A DNA stretch of 64,000 bases from Actinoplanes teichomyceticus ATCC 31121 (lineage in GTDB: Bacteria > Actinomycetota > Actinomycetes > Mycobacteriales > Micromonosporaceae), in contig NZ_CP023865.1 of the NCBI RefSeq assembly GCF_003711105.1, positions 6,989,001 through 7,053,000 on the forward strand, read 5' to 3'. The translations under genes were made by a program, and so were the position numbers. Below the pieces are notes generated by a model. It worked only from the letters and a program-made list of their open reading frames with translations, was not told the DNA's origin and made no database searches. The first letter of the stretch is position 1. Each line of letters opens with the position of its first letter. This document shows, in pieces, positions 17,431 through 26,677 of the stretch.

Positions 17431-17442
17431 GTTCGATCGAAC
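17431..17442. promoter_or_regulatory. Perfect 12-bp palindrome between gluA and gluB
   Basis: GTTCGATCGAAC sits 15 bp before the gluB start, next to its AAGGAG ribosome binding site. It could be an operator or a small RNA hairpin that tunes binding-protein expression. Confidence 0.35.
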
Positions 17443-17457
17443 AAGGAGAACAGAACC

Positions 17458-18342
17458 ATGCGTTTGCAGCGTTTCGCGGCTGTCGCCACGGCTACCGCCC
17501 TGGCCTTCGGCCTGACCGCGTGCGGCAGCAAGGATTCCGACGGGGGTTCCGACGCGGGCGCGGGCAGCAAGTCGTTCGCCGCCGGCAGCACGATGGAGCG
17601 GCTGAACAAGGCGCAGTCCATCAAGGTCGGCACCAAGGTCGACCAGCCCGGCTTCGGCCTCAAGGGCCTGTCCGGCAAGCCCGAGGGCTTCGACGTCGAG
17701 GTCGCCAAGATCATCGTCAAGGAGCTCGGCATCCCGACCGACAAGATCGAGTTCGTGGAGACGCCGTCCAAGGTCCGCGAGGACGCGATCGTCAACGGCA
17801 CCGTCGACTTCGTCGTGGCCACGTACACCATCAACGACGAGCGCAAGAAGCGCGTCGCGTTCGCCGGGCCGTACTACGAGGCCGGCCAGAACATCCTGGT
17901 GAAGGCGGACGACGCCGGCATCACCGGCCCGGACTCCTTCAAGGACGGCACCAAGAAGGTGTGCTCGGTCACCGGCTCGACCCCGGCCGAGAACATCAAG
18001 AAGTCGGTCAAGGACGTCGCCACCCAGGTGGTGCTCTTCGACACCTACGACAAGTGCATCACGGCCCTGGACGGCGGCCAGGTCAACGCGGTGACCACCG
18101 ACAACGTCATCCTGCTCGGCTACATCGCGAAGAACCAGGGCAAGTACAAGCTGGCCGGTGACAACTTCACCAAGGAGCCGTACGGCATCGGCGTGAAGCT
18201 GGAGGACAAGGACTTCCGGACCTTCATCAACGACACCCTGGAGAAGTCGTTCCAGGACGGCAGCTGGAAGAAGGCCTGGGACGACACCGCGGGCAAGTTC
18301 GGCGCCGAGCTGGGCGCCGCGCCGGCCATCGACCGGTACTGA
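17458..18342 (+). CDS. gluB: Glutamate/polar amino-acid ABC transporter substrate-binding lipoprotein
   Basis: Periplasmic-type binding protein (294 residues) tethered to the membrane. The signal peptide ends in the lipobox LTAC with the lipidated cysteine at C22, followed by a Ser/Gly/Asp linker. SBP_bac_3 motifs follow: LKGLSGKPEGFDVEVAKIIV, VDFVVATYTINDERKK, FAGPYYEAGQ and ALDGGQVNAVTTDN. AAGGAG precedes the ATG. It lies between the ATPase and permease genes, in the order A-B-C-D. Exact ligand (Glu, Gln, Asp) is inferred from family and synteny only. Confidence 0.93.
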   Translation: MRLQRFAAVATATALAFGLTACGSKDSDGGSDAGAGSKSFAAGSTMERLNKAQSIKVGTKVDQPGFGLKGLSGKPEGFDVEVAKIIVKELGIPTDKIEFVETPSKVREDAIVNGTVDFVVATYTINDERKKRVAFAGPYYEAGQNILVKADDAGITGPDSFKDGTKKVCSVTGSTPAENIKKSVKDVATQVVLFDTYDKCITALDGGQVNAVTTDNVILLGYIAKNQGKYKLAGDNFTKEPYGIGVKLEDKDFRTFINDTLEKSFQDGSWKKAWDDTAGKFGAELGAAPAIDRY

Positions 18343-18398
18343 GTCCGGACCGCTGACCGTTTCGTCATGGATCGGGAGTTGAGGAGGAAGTCCACCCC

Positions 18399-19109
18399 GT
18401 GAGTGTGATCATCGACAGGTTCGACGTCTTCGCGGGCGGCTTCTGGCTCACGCTCCAGATCTGCGTACTCGCCGCGATCGGCGCCCTCGTCCTGGGCGCC
18501 GTCGTGGCGGTGCTCCGCATCTCGCCGGTGCCGCCGCTGCGGGCGGTCGGCACCGCGTACGTCACCGTGTTCCGCAACATGCCGCTGACCGTGGTGATGT
18601 TCTTCGCCGCGTTCGCCCTGCCGGCCCTCGGCTCGAACGCGGACTTCCTGCGCATCCCGGTGCTCGACTCGGTGTTCACCCGGCTCGGCACCGACCTGCC
18701 GTACTTCCGTTTCGCCCTGATCGCCCTGGTGCTCTACACCGCCGCGTTCGTCTGCGAGGCGCTGCGCTCGGGCGTCAACGCGGTGCCGGCCGGACAGGCC
18801 GAGGCGGCCCGGTCGCTCGGCATGACGTTCACCCAGAACCTGTGGCACGTGGTGCTGCCACAGTCCTGGAAAGCCTCCGTGGTGCCGCTCGGGTCGGTGA
18901 TCATCGCGATGATCAAGAACTCCGCCCTGGTCGGCTTCTTCGGCGTGGTCGGCGACCTCTCGCAGACCGCGGACCAGCTCACCTCGGCGGAGGGCCTCGC
19001 GTTCGTGCCCGTCGCCATCGGCGTCTCGATCGGATACCTGATCATGACCGTACCCCTCGGGGCCCTCCTCGACCGGATCGAGCGGCGGCAGGCGGTGGCG
19101 GCCCGATGA
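18399..19109 (+). CDS. gluC: Amino-acid ABC transporter permease, first subunit
   Basis: A 236-residue HisM/GlnP-type permease with about five TM helices. The EAA loop that contacts the ATPase is visible as EALRSGVNAVPAGQAEAARSLGM. The GTG start follows GAGGAGGAAG. Its stop overlaps the next gene's start (ATGA), so GluC and GluD are translationally coupled and should form the heterodimeric channel. Confidence 0.92.
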   Translation: MSVIIDRFDVFAGGFWLTLQICVLAAIGALVLGAVVAVLRISPVPPLRAVGTAYVTVFRNMPLTVVMFFAAFALPALGSNADFLRIPVLDSVFTRLGTDLPYFRFALIALVLYTAAFVCEALRSGVNAVPAGQAEAARSLGMTFTQNLWHVVLPQSWKASVVPLGSVIIAMIKNSALVGFFGVVGDLSQTADQLTSAEGLAFVPVAIGVSIGYLIMTVPLGALLDRIERRQAVAAR

Positions 19110-20074
19110 GCCAGCAGAGCGTCCTCTACGACGTCCCGGGCCCGCGTCAGCGGCGGATCACGCTCATCGCCAGCGTGCTCATCGCGGGCGCGCTGCTGGC
19201 CGGCGCGTACTTCTTGATCTACCTGCCCCTGGACGAGAAGGGGCAGTTCTCGATGGATCTCTGGGGTCCGCTGGTCGACCCCGGCAACGAGTACTTCTCC
19301 CAGGTCTGGGACCGCCTCGGCGCCGGCGTGAAGAACACCCTGACCGCCGCGGCGCTGGCGATCGTCACCTCACTGATCGTCGGCACCCTGCTGGGGGTGC
19401 TGCGGATCCAGCTCAAGGAGCTCAACCGGCGCCGCTTCACCGGCTTCGCCACCCCGGTGGCCTACCTGCTGCGTGGGCTCAGCATGGCGCTGTCCGCGAT
19501 CACCCGGGTCTGCGTGGAGATCTTCCGCGGCCTCCCGGTCGTCCTCACGATCTTCTTCGTGGCGCGTGGCCTCCCCGAGTTCGGGGTCAGCATGGACACG
19601 CTGTGGTACCTGGTGCTCGGCCTGACCATCTACAACTCCGTGGTGATCGGAGAGATCCTGCGCTCCGGTATGGAGGGCCTGCCGCCCGGTCAGCGGGAGG
19701 CGGCGGCCTCGATCGGCCTCTCCGCCACCCAGACCACCATGATCGTGCTCCTGCCGCAGGCCTTCCGGATCATGCTCCCGGCGCTGATCAGCCAGCTGGT
19801 CGTGGTGCTCAAGGACACGTCCCTCGGCTTCATCATCAGCTACGAGGAGACGCTGAACATCGGCAAGCAGATCATCGGCGTGCTCAGCAACCCGATCCAG
19901 GTCTACGTGGTGATCGCGGTGCTGTTCATCGTGGTGAACTACTCGCTGTCGAAGCTGGCGCACTTCGTGCAGCACCGGCTGTCCCGCGGCCGCAAGACCG
20001 CCGGCCTGCCGGCCCAGCAGCCGCCGCCGGCCGCGCTCACCGCGCAGAGCGAGGGCGGCGGCGGGGTCAGCTGA
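19106..20074 (+). CDS. gluD: Amino-acid ABC transporter permease, second subunit
   Basis: A 322-residue HisM-type permease. It has an N-terminal extension with one helix (about 15-35) and an extracytoplasmic segment before the conserved helices, as in corynebacterial GluD. The EAA loop reads EILRSGMEGLPPGQREAAASIGLS. The Pro/Ala/Gln-rich C-terminus is probably cytoplasmic. The start overlaps gluC by four bases. Its stop lies only 3 bp from the stop of the convergent rny gene, with no room for an intergenic terminator. Confidence 0.92.
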   Translation: MSQQSVLYDVPGPRQRRITLIASVLIAGALLAGAYFLIYLPLDEKGQFSMDLWGPLVDPGNEYFSQVWDRLGAGVKNTLTAAALAIVTSLIVGTLLGVLRIQLKELNRRRFTGFATPVAYLLRGLSMALSAITRVCVEIFRGLPVVLTIFFVARGLPEFGVSMDTLWYLVLGLTIYNSVVIGEILRSGMEGLPPGQREAAASIGLSATQTTMIVLLPQAFRIMLPALISQLVVVLKDTSLGFIISYEETLNIGKQIIGVLSNPIQVYVVIAVLFIVVNYSLSKLAHFVQHRLSRGRKTAGLPAQQPPPAALTAQSEGGGGVS

Positions 20075-20077
20075 CGC

Positions 20078-21802
20078 TCACCGGGCCAGTTCGGTCACCC
20101 GGGACTCCCGGACCACGGTGACCCGGATCTGGCCCGGGTAGGTCAGCTCCTCCTCGATCTGCTTCGCCACGTCGCGGGCCAGCACCGCGGCGCCGATGTC
20201 GTCGACGTCGTCCGGCCGGACCATCACCCGGATCTCCCGGCCCGCCTGCATCGCGAAGACCTTCTCCACCCCGACCTTGCCGCCGGCGATCTCCTCGATC
20301 CGTTCCAGGCGCTTGACGTACGCCTCCAGGCTCTCCCGGCGGGCCCCCGGACGCCCGCCCGAGCAGGCGTCGGACGCCTGCGTCAGCACGGCCTCGATGG
20401 TCTGCGGCGGCACCTCGTTGTGATGCGCTTCGATGGCGTGCACGATGTCCTCGTGCTCGCCGTACTTGCGGGCCAGGTCGGCGCCGATCAACGCGTGACT
20501 GCCCTCCACCTCGTGGGTCAGCGCCTTGCCGATGTCGTGCAGGAACGCCGCCCGCTTCATGGTCGGCACGTCCAGGCCCAGCTCGGCCGCCATGATCCCG
20601 GCGATGTGCGCGGTCTCCACCAGGTGCTTGAGCACGTTCTGGCCGTAACTCGTGCGGTACCGCAGCCGGCCCAGCAGCTTCACCAGCTCCGGGTGCATGC
20701 TGGTGATCCCGACGTCGACCAGCGCCTCCTCGGCGGCACGGTCGCACAGCCGCTCCACCTCGTTGCGGGCGCTGTCGAAGACCTCCTCGATCCGGTGCGG
20801 ATGGATCCGGCCGTCCAGCACCAGCTTCTCCAGGGTCAGACGGCCCACCTCCCGGCGTACCGGGTCGAAACAGGACAGCAGCACCGCTTCCGGGGTGTCG
20901 TCGATGATCAGGTTGACCCCGGTGGTCGACTCGAAGGCCCGGATGTTGCGGCCCTCCCGGCCGATGATCCGGCCCTTCATCTCGTCGCTCGGCAGGTGCA
21001 GCACGCTGACCACGCTCTCCGCGGTCTGCTCGCTGGCGATCCGCTGGATCGCGTCCACCACGATGTGCCGCGCCCGCGTGTCCGCGGTGCTGCGGGCGTC
21101 CGTCTCGATGTCCCGGATCAGGATCGCGGCCTCCCGCTTCGCCTGGCCCTCGATCGACTCGATCAGCTCGGCGCGGGCCGCCTCCGCGGTCAGCCCGGCG
21201 ATCCGCTCCAGCTCCCGGCGCTTGGTCTCCTCCGCCGCGGCCAGCTCCGCCTCACGCGTGGCCAGCGCGGTCTCCCGCCTCGTCAGCTCGGACTCCAGCG
21301 ACACCAGCCGGCGCTCCCGCTCGACCAGGCGCTCCACCTCCTCGGCGTGCAGCCGCTCCCGCTCGTCGATCCGGGCCGCGCGGCGCTCCACCTCCGCCGA
21401 CTGCTCCTTGACCGTGGCGTTGAGCAGGGCGATCTCCCGCTCACCGGAACGCCGGGCGGCGGCGCGCAGCTGCTCGGCGTCGGCCTCGGCCTGCCGGTGG
21501 GCGTGCTCCAGGACGGTGTCGGCCTCGCTGTGCGCATTTTCCAGCACCCGGCGGGCCTCGGCCCGTGCGGCGGCGGCCTCGGCTTTGGCGGCGGCGGCCT
21601 CGGCGCGTACCGAAGCCGCCTTGGCGTTCGCGTCGGCAACCTTCGCCTGAGCGTCGCCGACCTCCTGCTCCTGCCGATCGTGGGCGTCCTGCCGCTCGAT
21701 CCGCAGCTGACGCAGCGCCCGGGCGCCGAGCATCAGACCGGCGATCACCGACACGGCGAGCACGACGATCGCCACTACCAGCACCCAGTATTGGGGGGCC
21801 AT
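20078..21802 (-). CDS. rny: Ribonuclease Y
   Basis: RNase Y is a membrane-anchored endoribonuclease starting mRNA decay. The 574-residue protein has an N-terminal TM helix (about 4-26, YWVLVVAIVVLAVSVIAGLML), a long Ala/Glu/Arg coiled coil (30-260), a KH domain (EMKGRIIGREGRNIRAFE), and an HD domain with HDIGKA and HHNEV. The ATG at 21802 places the TM helix at the terminus; GGAGAC is nearby. Longer readings add a low-complexity leader. rnj and pnp are also in this window. The gene is downstream of a 2.3-kb gene-free block. Confidence 0.94.
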   Translation of the reverse strand: MAPQYWVLVVAIVVLAVSVIAGLMLGARALRQLRIERQDAHDRQEQEVGDAQAKVADANAKAASVRAEAAAAKAEAAAARAEARRVLENAHSEADTVLEHAHRQAEADAEQLRAAARRSGEREIALLNATVKEQSAEVERRAARIDERERLHAEEVERLVERERRLVSLESELTRRETALATREAELAAAEETKRRELERIAGLTAEAARAELIESIEGQAKREAAILIRDIETDARSTADTRARHIVVDAIQRIASEQTAESVVSVLHLPSDEMKGRIIGREGRNIRAFESTTGVNLIIDDTPEAVLLSCFDPVRREVGRLTLEKLVLDGRIHPHRIEEVFDSARNEVERLCDRAAEEALVDVGITSMHPELVKLLGRLRYRTSYGQNVLKHLVETAHIAGIMAAELGLDVPTMKRAAFLHDIGKALTHEVEGSHALIGADLARKYGEHEDIVHAIEAHHNEVPPQTIEAVLTQASDACSGGRPGARRESLEAYVKRLERIEEIAGGKVGVEKVFAMQAGREIRVMVRPDDVDDIGAAVLARDVAKQIEEELTYPGQIRVTVVRESRVTELAR

Positions 21803-22084
21803 CTCGCCGCGTCTCCCTTCGCCGCCGGCGCGGTGTGCACGCGCGCGGGCTCTCTGCGGGATGCCCGACCAAGGCAGATGACCACAGACGGCACCGGGCC
21901 CCGGCTCACACGCTCCGGCCGTACGGCTACCAGCTTCACCTCTCGGCGAGGCCGGATGCCGCGTGTTCCGGCTTCCTGACCGATTCGTCACCGGGAATCG
22001 GAACGGCTTCCGCCGCTCCGGTCCGGTTCACCGGTTCTCTCCGGTCCGGGCCGCGGATTCGCCGCCCACCCGGCCCGTCCGGGA

Positions 22085-22350
22085 CGGAAGCCTGCGGACC
22101 CCCCGGAGCTTCCGCACCCGACACCGGCCCACCGGCACCCGGCCCGTCCAGGACGGAGACCCGCGAACCCCCCGGAGCTTCCGCACCCGACACCGGCCCA
22201 CCGGCACCCGGCCCGTCCAGGACGGAGACCCGCGAACCCCCCGGAGCTTCCGCACCCGACAGCGACCCACCGGCACCCGGCCCGTCCAGGACGGAGACCC
22301 GCGAACCTCCCGGAGCTTCCGCACCCGACAGCGACCCGCCCGGATCGACG
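22085..22350. repeat. 69-bp tandem repeat, nearly four copies
   Basis: GGAGCTTCCGCACCCGACA recurs at 22105, 22174, 22243 and 22312, a period of 69 bp. Copies differ at only a few bases. The period is divisible by three, which keeps frames open on both strands. Confidence 0.9.
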
Positions 22351-23940
22351 GTCCGCCGGCACCCGCCCCATCCAGCGACGGGGGCCCGCGGATCTGCGGT
22401 CCTTCCAGGCCTTCGCGCAGGACACCAACCGCCTCGATCGGCGGCTCGCCGGCATCCGGCCCTTCCGGGACGGAGTCCTGCGGGCCTTCCGGTCCAGCCC
22501 TTCGACGCCGGATGCCTGCTGGCTTCCGACCCGTCCGGGTCGGCAGCCGGTCGGCTTCCGGTGCTTCCGGGTCGGGAGCCTGCGAGTCTTCCCGCCGCCC
22601 GGAGGCTTTGCCGCTCGGCATCCCAGCCGGGTGGCGCAGCCTCCGAAAGGGCGGCCGGTCAGCGGCACGCTTTCCGCATCGCCGCCCGTGCCAACCCTCT
22701 CCCGTCGACCTTCCGCTGCCCCGGGGCCGGCTTGGCCGGTCGGCGCTCGCCGGAGCGAGAGTCGGACCGCTGAGCCGCCGTCCGATGGCGGGCTCCGGAG
22801 CTGAAGTCGGCTCGCCATCGGCAACGGAGTGTGACAACGCCTTGAACGACTGCTCGTCTCTCAAGGCTCTGCCGGACCCCGTCGGCGTGCGATCGGCTTC
22901 CGCATCCGGGCCGGTTGCTGATGGCTCGGATCAGAGAATGTGGAGTTGTGAGGTCGACCGCTGGTGTGTCTCACCGCCCACCGCGCGGTCAGCAGTGAGT
23001 GGACATCTCAACGGACAGGGCCCGCCAAGTGATGCCGTAATGTAATGCGATCTATGTTGTGTGTGTTGCTTGCGATGGTCGAGCAAACCTTGTGTAACGC
23101 GAGGCTAGGTCGCAAGTGCCGCTTCGGTCAAGGACTCATGATTCGGCAGCGGATGGGACGTACGGCACAGACGTGCTTACGCCCAGCTCACGATAACGCC
23201 CGGATATTTCCGACCTGCCGTACCATCCGGTGCCTCCGCCGCTGGACGGCCCTCTCGGATCGCCCGTCGCGCCGAGCCTCCCAGCCATTATCCCGCGCTC
23301 CACCGGCCGGCCACGCACTGCACCGAGCGTGACAATCGACAACTCGACGGGCGCCGAGCCGGAGCTTCCCCTGCGAAGGGGAAGATATCCTCGCGTACGA
23401 GGCATATCGCCCCGACCGTCGTAGACCGGCATCAATGCCGCCCGGTGGATCCGGCGCTCCGTGGCGCGCGGCGGCCGCAACAAGGATCTCGCCCGTTGCC
23501 CCGAAGATCCCGGCGGGAGCGGTGCAGGGCTTGGTTCCGGCGCCATGCGCTTCATGGGCGTCTGTTACGAAGCGCAACCATGAGTCGTTGGCGCACCACC
23601 GCGAACCGGCTCGGGATGAGCTCTGGAATGCGGGCGGCCGAGCAACGTGCCGGTCGCCGGAACCCACCAGTGACCCAACGACCCGCCGGCGCCCGACGGT
23701 CCGCGGGCCGGCTGATGATCCACCGGCTGCCTGACAGCCCAACGGTCGGAACCTGAACGAATCCCGCCCGCCGAGGTCTGCAACCGTCCGCCAGTCGCCC
23801 GGCAAACCCAGCGCGGGTGATCCCCACGACCCGCCGGTCCCCACGACCCGGCGGTCCCCAAGGACGCGCGGCCCCGGCACCCCCATCGATTCCCGCCGAC
23901 CCGCGGCCCGGGCACTCCATCGGTTTGCCAGCGACCCGCG

Positions 23941-24080
23941 GCCCCGGCACGCCATCGGCCCCGGCGACCTCCGGCCCCCATAGGTTCCCAGCGACCCGCA
24001 GCCCCGGCACCCCATCGGCCCCGGCGACCCCCGGCCCCCATAGGTTCCCAGCGACCCGCAGCCCCGGCACCCCATCGGTC
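23941..24080. repeat. 60-bp tandem repeat, two full copies plus part
   Basis: Units 23941-24000 and 24001-24060 differ at three positions; a 19-bp partial unit follows to about 24079. Diverged shorter units with GACCCGCGGCCC and CCATCGG precede them from about 23870. Confidence 0.9.
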
Positions 24081-24138
24081 CCCAAGCGGTGTGCGGCGGA
24101 ATCGACGAGGTCCGCGTGTGAACCCGCCGGGTCGACGG

Positions 24139-25038
24139 TCAGGTGAGGGTGTCGTCGGCCTGGTCGGCCAGCGCGTCCGCGTCCACGGCGTCGGCGAACT
24201 CGGCGGCCTCCGCGTCGCGGGCGGCCAGCGCGTCCTTCACCGCGCGGATGGCGACACCGGCGGGATAGCCCTTGCGGGCCAGCATGGCGACGAGCCGGCG
24301 GAAGACCGCCTCCGGGGTGCCCCGGGCGGTGCGCAGCTTGCGGTCCACCAGGGCCCGTGCGGCCTCCGCCTCCGACTCGTCGTCGACGGCCTCCAGCGCC
24401 TCGCTCGCCACCTCGGCGTCGATGCCGCGCTGTCGCAGCTCGTTGGCGAGCGCCCGGCGGGCCAGACCACGACCCTGATGCCGGCTGGAGACCCACGCAC
24501 GGGCGAATGCCGCGTCGTCGATGATGCCGACCTCGTCATACCGGTCCAGGACCTCCGCGATCACCTCCTCGGAGATCTCCTTGCGCGCCAGCGCCTTGGC
24601 CAGCTCGGCGCGGGTCCGCGGGCGCACGGCTAGTTGGCGCAGGCAGATCTCACGCGCCCGCTCGGACTCGCTCTGCTGCGGTGGTGGTGGTCTACGCGTA
24701 CCGCTGCCGTCATCGGCGTCGCTCCCGGGGAACCGCCGGCGGCCGGGGCGGCCGTCAGGCCGCTCCTGAGGCGAGCCCGGATCCGGGCTCGCCGGACCGA
24801 TGCCCCCGTCCGCTTCCGGACCGGCGAGGACGGACTCCTCCGGGGCCTCGCTGGACGAGCCGAAGGTCTGCCACAGGCCGTCGTCGGCGTCGGCGCGGCG
24901 GCGCGCGTGGCCGGTGCCACGCCGGTACGCCCGCGGGCTGCGAGCGCCCGGGGTGTCAGCATCCGGCTCATCGGCGCCGGTCCGGGGCGGGATGGCATCC
25001 CACCCGCGCCCGGAGCGGGCACCACGTCGTCCGGCCAT
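24139..25038 (-). CDS. recX: Regulatory protein RecX
   Basis: RecX binds RecA filaments and limits their activity. The 299-residue protein has an ~125-residue low-complexity, charged N-terminal extension, then the helical RecX core: CLRQLAVRPRTRAELAKAL, RYDEVGIIDDAAFARAWV and GLARRALANELRQRGID. RecX proteins are usually 150-200 residues, so the N-terminus is long; a shorter form could start within it, but the upstream reading begins right after recA (14-bp gap) and is plausible. It is co-directional with and downstream of recA. Confidence 0.9.
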   Translation of the reverse strand: MAGRRGARSGRGWDAIPPRTGADEPDADTPGARSPRAYRRGTGHARRRADADDGLWQTFGSSSEAPEESVLAGPEADGGIGPASPDPGSPQERPDGRPGRRRFPGSDADDGSGTRRPPPPQQSESERAREICLRQLAVRPRTRAELAKALARKEISEEVIAEVLDRYDEVGIIDDAAFARAWVSSRHQGRGLARRALANELRQRGIDAEVASEALEAVDDESEAEAARALVDRKLRTARGTPEAVFRRLVAMLARKGYPAGVAIRAVKDALAARDAEAAEFADAVDADALADQADDTLT

Positions 25039-25052
25039 CGCGGCCTACCGGA

Positions 25053-26099
25053 TCAGAAGTCGACCGGCGGCAGCTCGGGGCCACCGGCGGCGTCCCCGCT
25101 GGTCTGCCCGACGCCGAGCTTCTCCAGGATCTTCTTCTCGATCTCGGCGGCCACGTCGGGGTTCTCCTTGAGGAACTCCCGCGCCTTCTCCTTGCCCTGG
25201 CCCAGCTGGTCGCCGTCATACGTGTACCAGGCGCCGGACTTGCGGATGATGCTCTGCTCGACACCGACGTCGATGAGCGAGCCCTCGCGGGAGATGCCCT
25301 TGCCATACATGATGTCGAACTCGGCCTGCTTGAACGGCGCCGCGACCTTGTTCTTCACGACCTTGACCCGGGTGCGGTTGCCGACGACGTCGGTGCCGTC
25401 CTTCAGGCTCTCGATACGGCGCACGTCGAGCCGGACCGACGCGTAGAACTTCAGCGCGCGACCACCGGTCGTGGTCTCCGGCGAGCCGAACATCACGCCG
25501 ATCTTCTCGCGGAGCTGGTTGATGAAGATCGCGGTGGTGCCGGTGTTGTTCAGCACGCCGGTGATCTTGCGAAGCGCCTGGCTCATCAGGCGGGCCTGCA
25601 GACCGACGTGGCTGTCGCCCATCTCGCCCTCGATCTCGGCACGCGGCACCAGGGCGGCGACCGAGTCGATGACGATGATGTCCAGAGCGCCCGAGCGGAT
25701 CAGCATGTCCGCGATCTCCAGCGCCTGCTCACCGGTGTCCGGCTGGGAGACCAGCAGGGCGTCGGTGTCGACGCCGAGGGCGCGGGCATACTCCGGGTCC
25801 AGGGCGTGCTCCGCGTCGATGAACGCGGCGACGCCGCCGGCCTTCTGCGCGTTCGCCACGGCGTGCAGGGCGACCGTGGTCTTACCGCTGGACTCCGGGC
25901 CGTAGACCTCGATGACCCGGCCGCGCGGCAGACCACCGACACCCAGCGCCACGTCGAGGGCGATCGAGCTGGTCGGGATGACGGCGGTCTGCACCACCGG
26001 CCGCTCCCCGAGCCGCATCACGGAGCCCTTGCCGAACTGCTTGTCGATCTGTGCCAGCGCCAGTTCGAGCGCCTTTTCCCGGTCCGGTCCTGCCACCAT
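25053..26099 (-). CDS. recA: Recombinase RecA
   Basis: RecA forms filaments on single-stranded DNA, drives strand exchange and triggers LexA cleavage. The 348-residue protein has Walker A GPESSGKT (67-74), Walker [13 protein letters not shown], loop L2 region [14 protein letters not shown] and an acidic C-terminus. I use ATG 26099 ([12 protein letters not shown]), matching actinobacterial RecA N-termini and preceded by AGGGGTGG; an upstream TTG is unlikely. No intein interrupts it, unlike M. tuberculosis RecA. An SOS-box-like site lies 123 bp upstream. Confidence 0.97.
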   Translation of the reverse strand: MVAGPDREKALELALAQIDKQFGKGSVMRLGERPVVQTAVIPTSSIALDVALGVGGLPRGRVIEVYGPESSGKTTVALHAVANAQKAGGVAAFIDAEHALDPEYARALGVDTDALLVSQPDTGEQALEIADMLIRSGALDIIVIDSVAALVPRAEIEGEMGDSHVGLQARLMSQALRKITGVLNNTGTTAIFINQLREKIGVMFGSPETTTGGRALKFYASVRLDVRRIESLKDGTDVVGNRTRVKVVKNKVAAPFKQAEFDIMYGKGISREGSLIDVGVEQSIIRKSGAWYTYDGDQLGQGKEKAREFLKENPDVAAEIEKKILEKLGVGQTSGDAAGGPELPPVDF

Positions 26100-26221
26100 T
26101 GCCGCCACCCCTGTATTCGACTTCGCGTTCTTCGCCACGGCCGACACGGTATGCGGTGGGTCTGACAAAAATCCTCCGCCCTACCGAGAGCTGTGGATGG
26201 CCGAGCCGCTGTGGACAATAG

Positions 26222-26237
26222 CCGAACACTTGTACGA
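26222..26237 (-). promoter_or_regulatory. LexA box-like site upstream of recA
   Basis: CCGAAC-N4-GTACGA (plus strand) matches 10 of 12 positions of TCGAAC-N4-GTTCGA. It lies 123 bp before the recA start. Confidence 0.65.
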
Positions 26238-26276
26238 CATCGAGCGACACGCCAGAACAAGCGTACGAAAGACGAC

Positions 26277-26477
26277 TCAGCGCAGCCGGGAGGGCACTCG
26301 ATCGGGGTATGCGGCCACTACGGCACGCCAGATCGTAGCGGTCTCGACACCCTGCGCAATGGCCTGATCGATGGTGCGCCCGCCCAGATCGGCGAAGGCG
26401 TGATCGGCCGCGATGCTGCGGGCATACCCCGCGCCGAACGCCTGCTCCAGGCGACCCCAGAAGTCCGTCAATCGCAC
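26277..26477 (-). CDS. DUF3046 family protein
   Basis: A 66-residue protein (MRLTDFWGRLEQAFG..., with DHAFADLGGRTIDQAI and RAVVAAYP) matching the small actinobacterial DUF3046 family, function unknown, which commonly sits just upstream of recA. Length and position fit. The GTG start has no ribosome binding site but has TAGGCT 6 nt upstream, so it is probably leaderless. Confidence 0.85.
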   Translation of the reverse strand: MRLTDFWGRLEQAFGAGYARSIAADHAFADLGGRTIDQAIAQGVETATIWRAVVAAYPDRVPSRLR

Positions 26478-26483
26478 GTCATG

Positions 26484-26489
26484 AGCCTA
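26484..26489 (-). promoter_or_regulatory. Leaderless -10 box of the DUF3046 gene
   Basis: TAGGCT on the minus strand, 6 nt before GTG 26477. Confidence 0.6.
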
Positions 26490-26677
26490 CCCACGCGGAC
26501 CTCCCGCGACTCGTTCCGCAATGGCGGGCGCGCTCGCCGGAATCAGTTTGTGATGTGCGGCACGCGGCATCGCCGACAGTACGCGGAATGCCCTTGGCGA
26601 CATATTCGGCACCGCGCGGGGCCTTTGCCGGGTGCCGGGCGCCCGGACGACCGCGCGGCACCCGTTCACCGGACGAG

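Larger units (their letters stand above)
21803..24138. other. 2.3-kb gene-free, repeat-rich region between rny and recX
   Basis: All six frames are open for long stretches, but products are low-complexity (Pro/Arg/Gly/Ser), lack ribosome binding sites, and resemble no family. The left half holds a 69-bp tandem repeat, the right end a 60-bp tandem repeat. The middle (about 22,980-23,220) is distinctly less GC-rich and could hold a promoter or small RNA. recX and rny are normally close in actinobacteria, so this is an expansion. Confidence 0.65.

Noticed and set aside
21963..23045. Possible repetitive protein gene in the rny-recX spacer
   Set aside because: The 69-bp unit is open in several frames on both strands because its length divides by three. 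No ribosome binding site and no conserved motif favour any of them.
22085..24080. CRISPR array suspicion for the tandem repeats
   Set aside because: Units of 60 and 69 bp repeat head to tail without unique spacers, and no cas gene is present.
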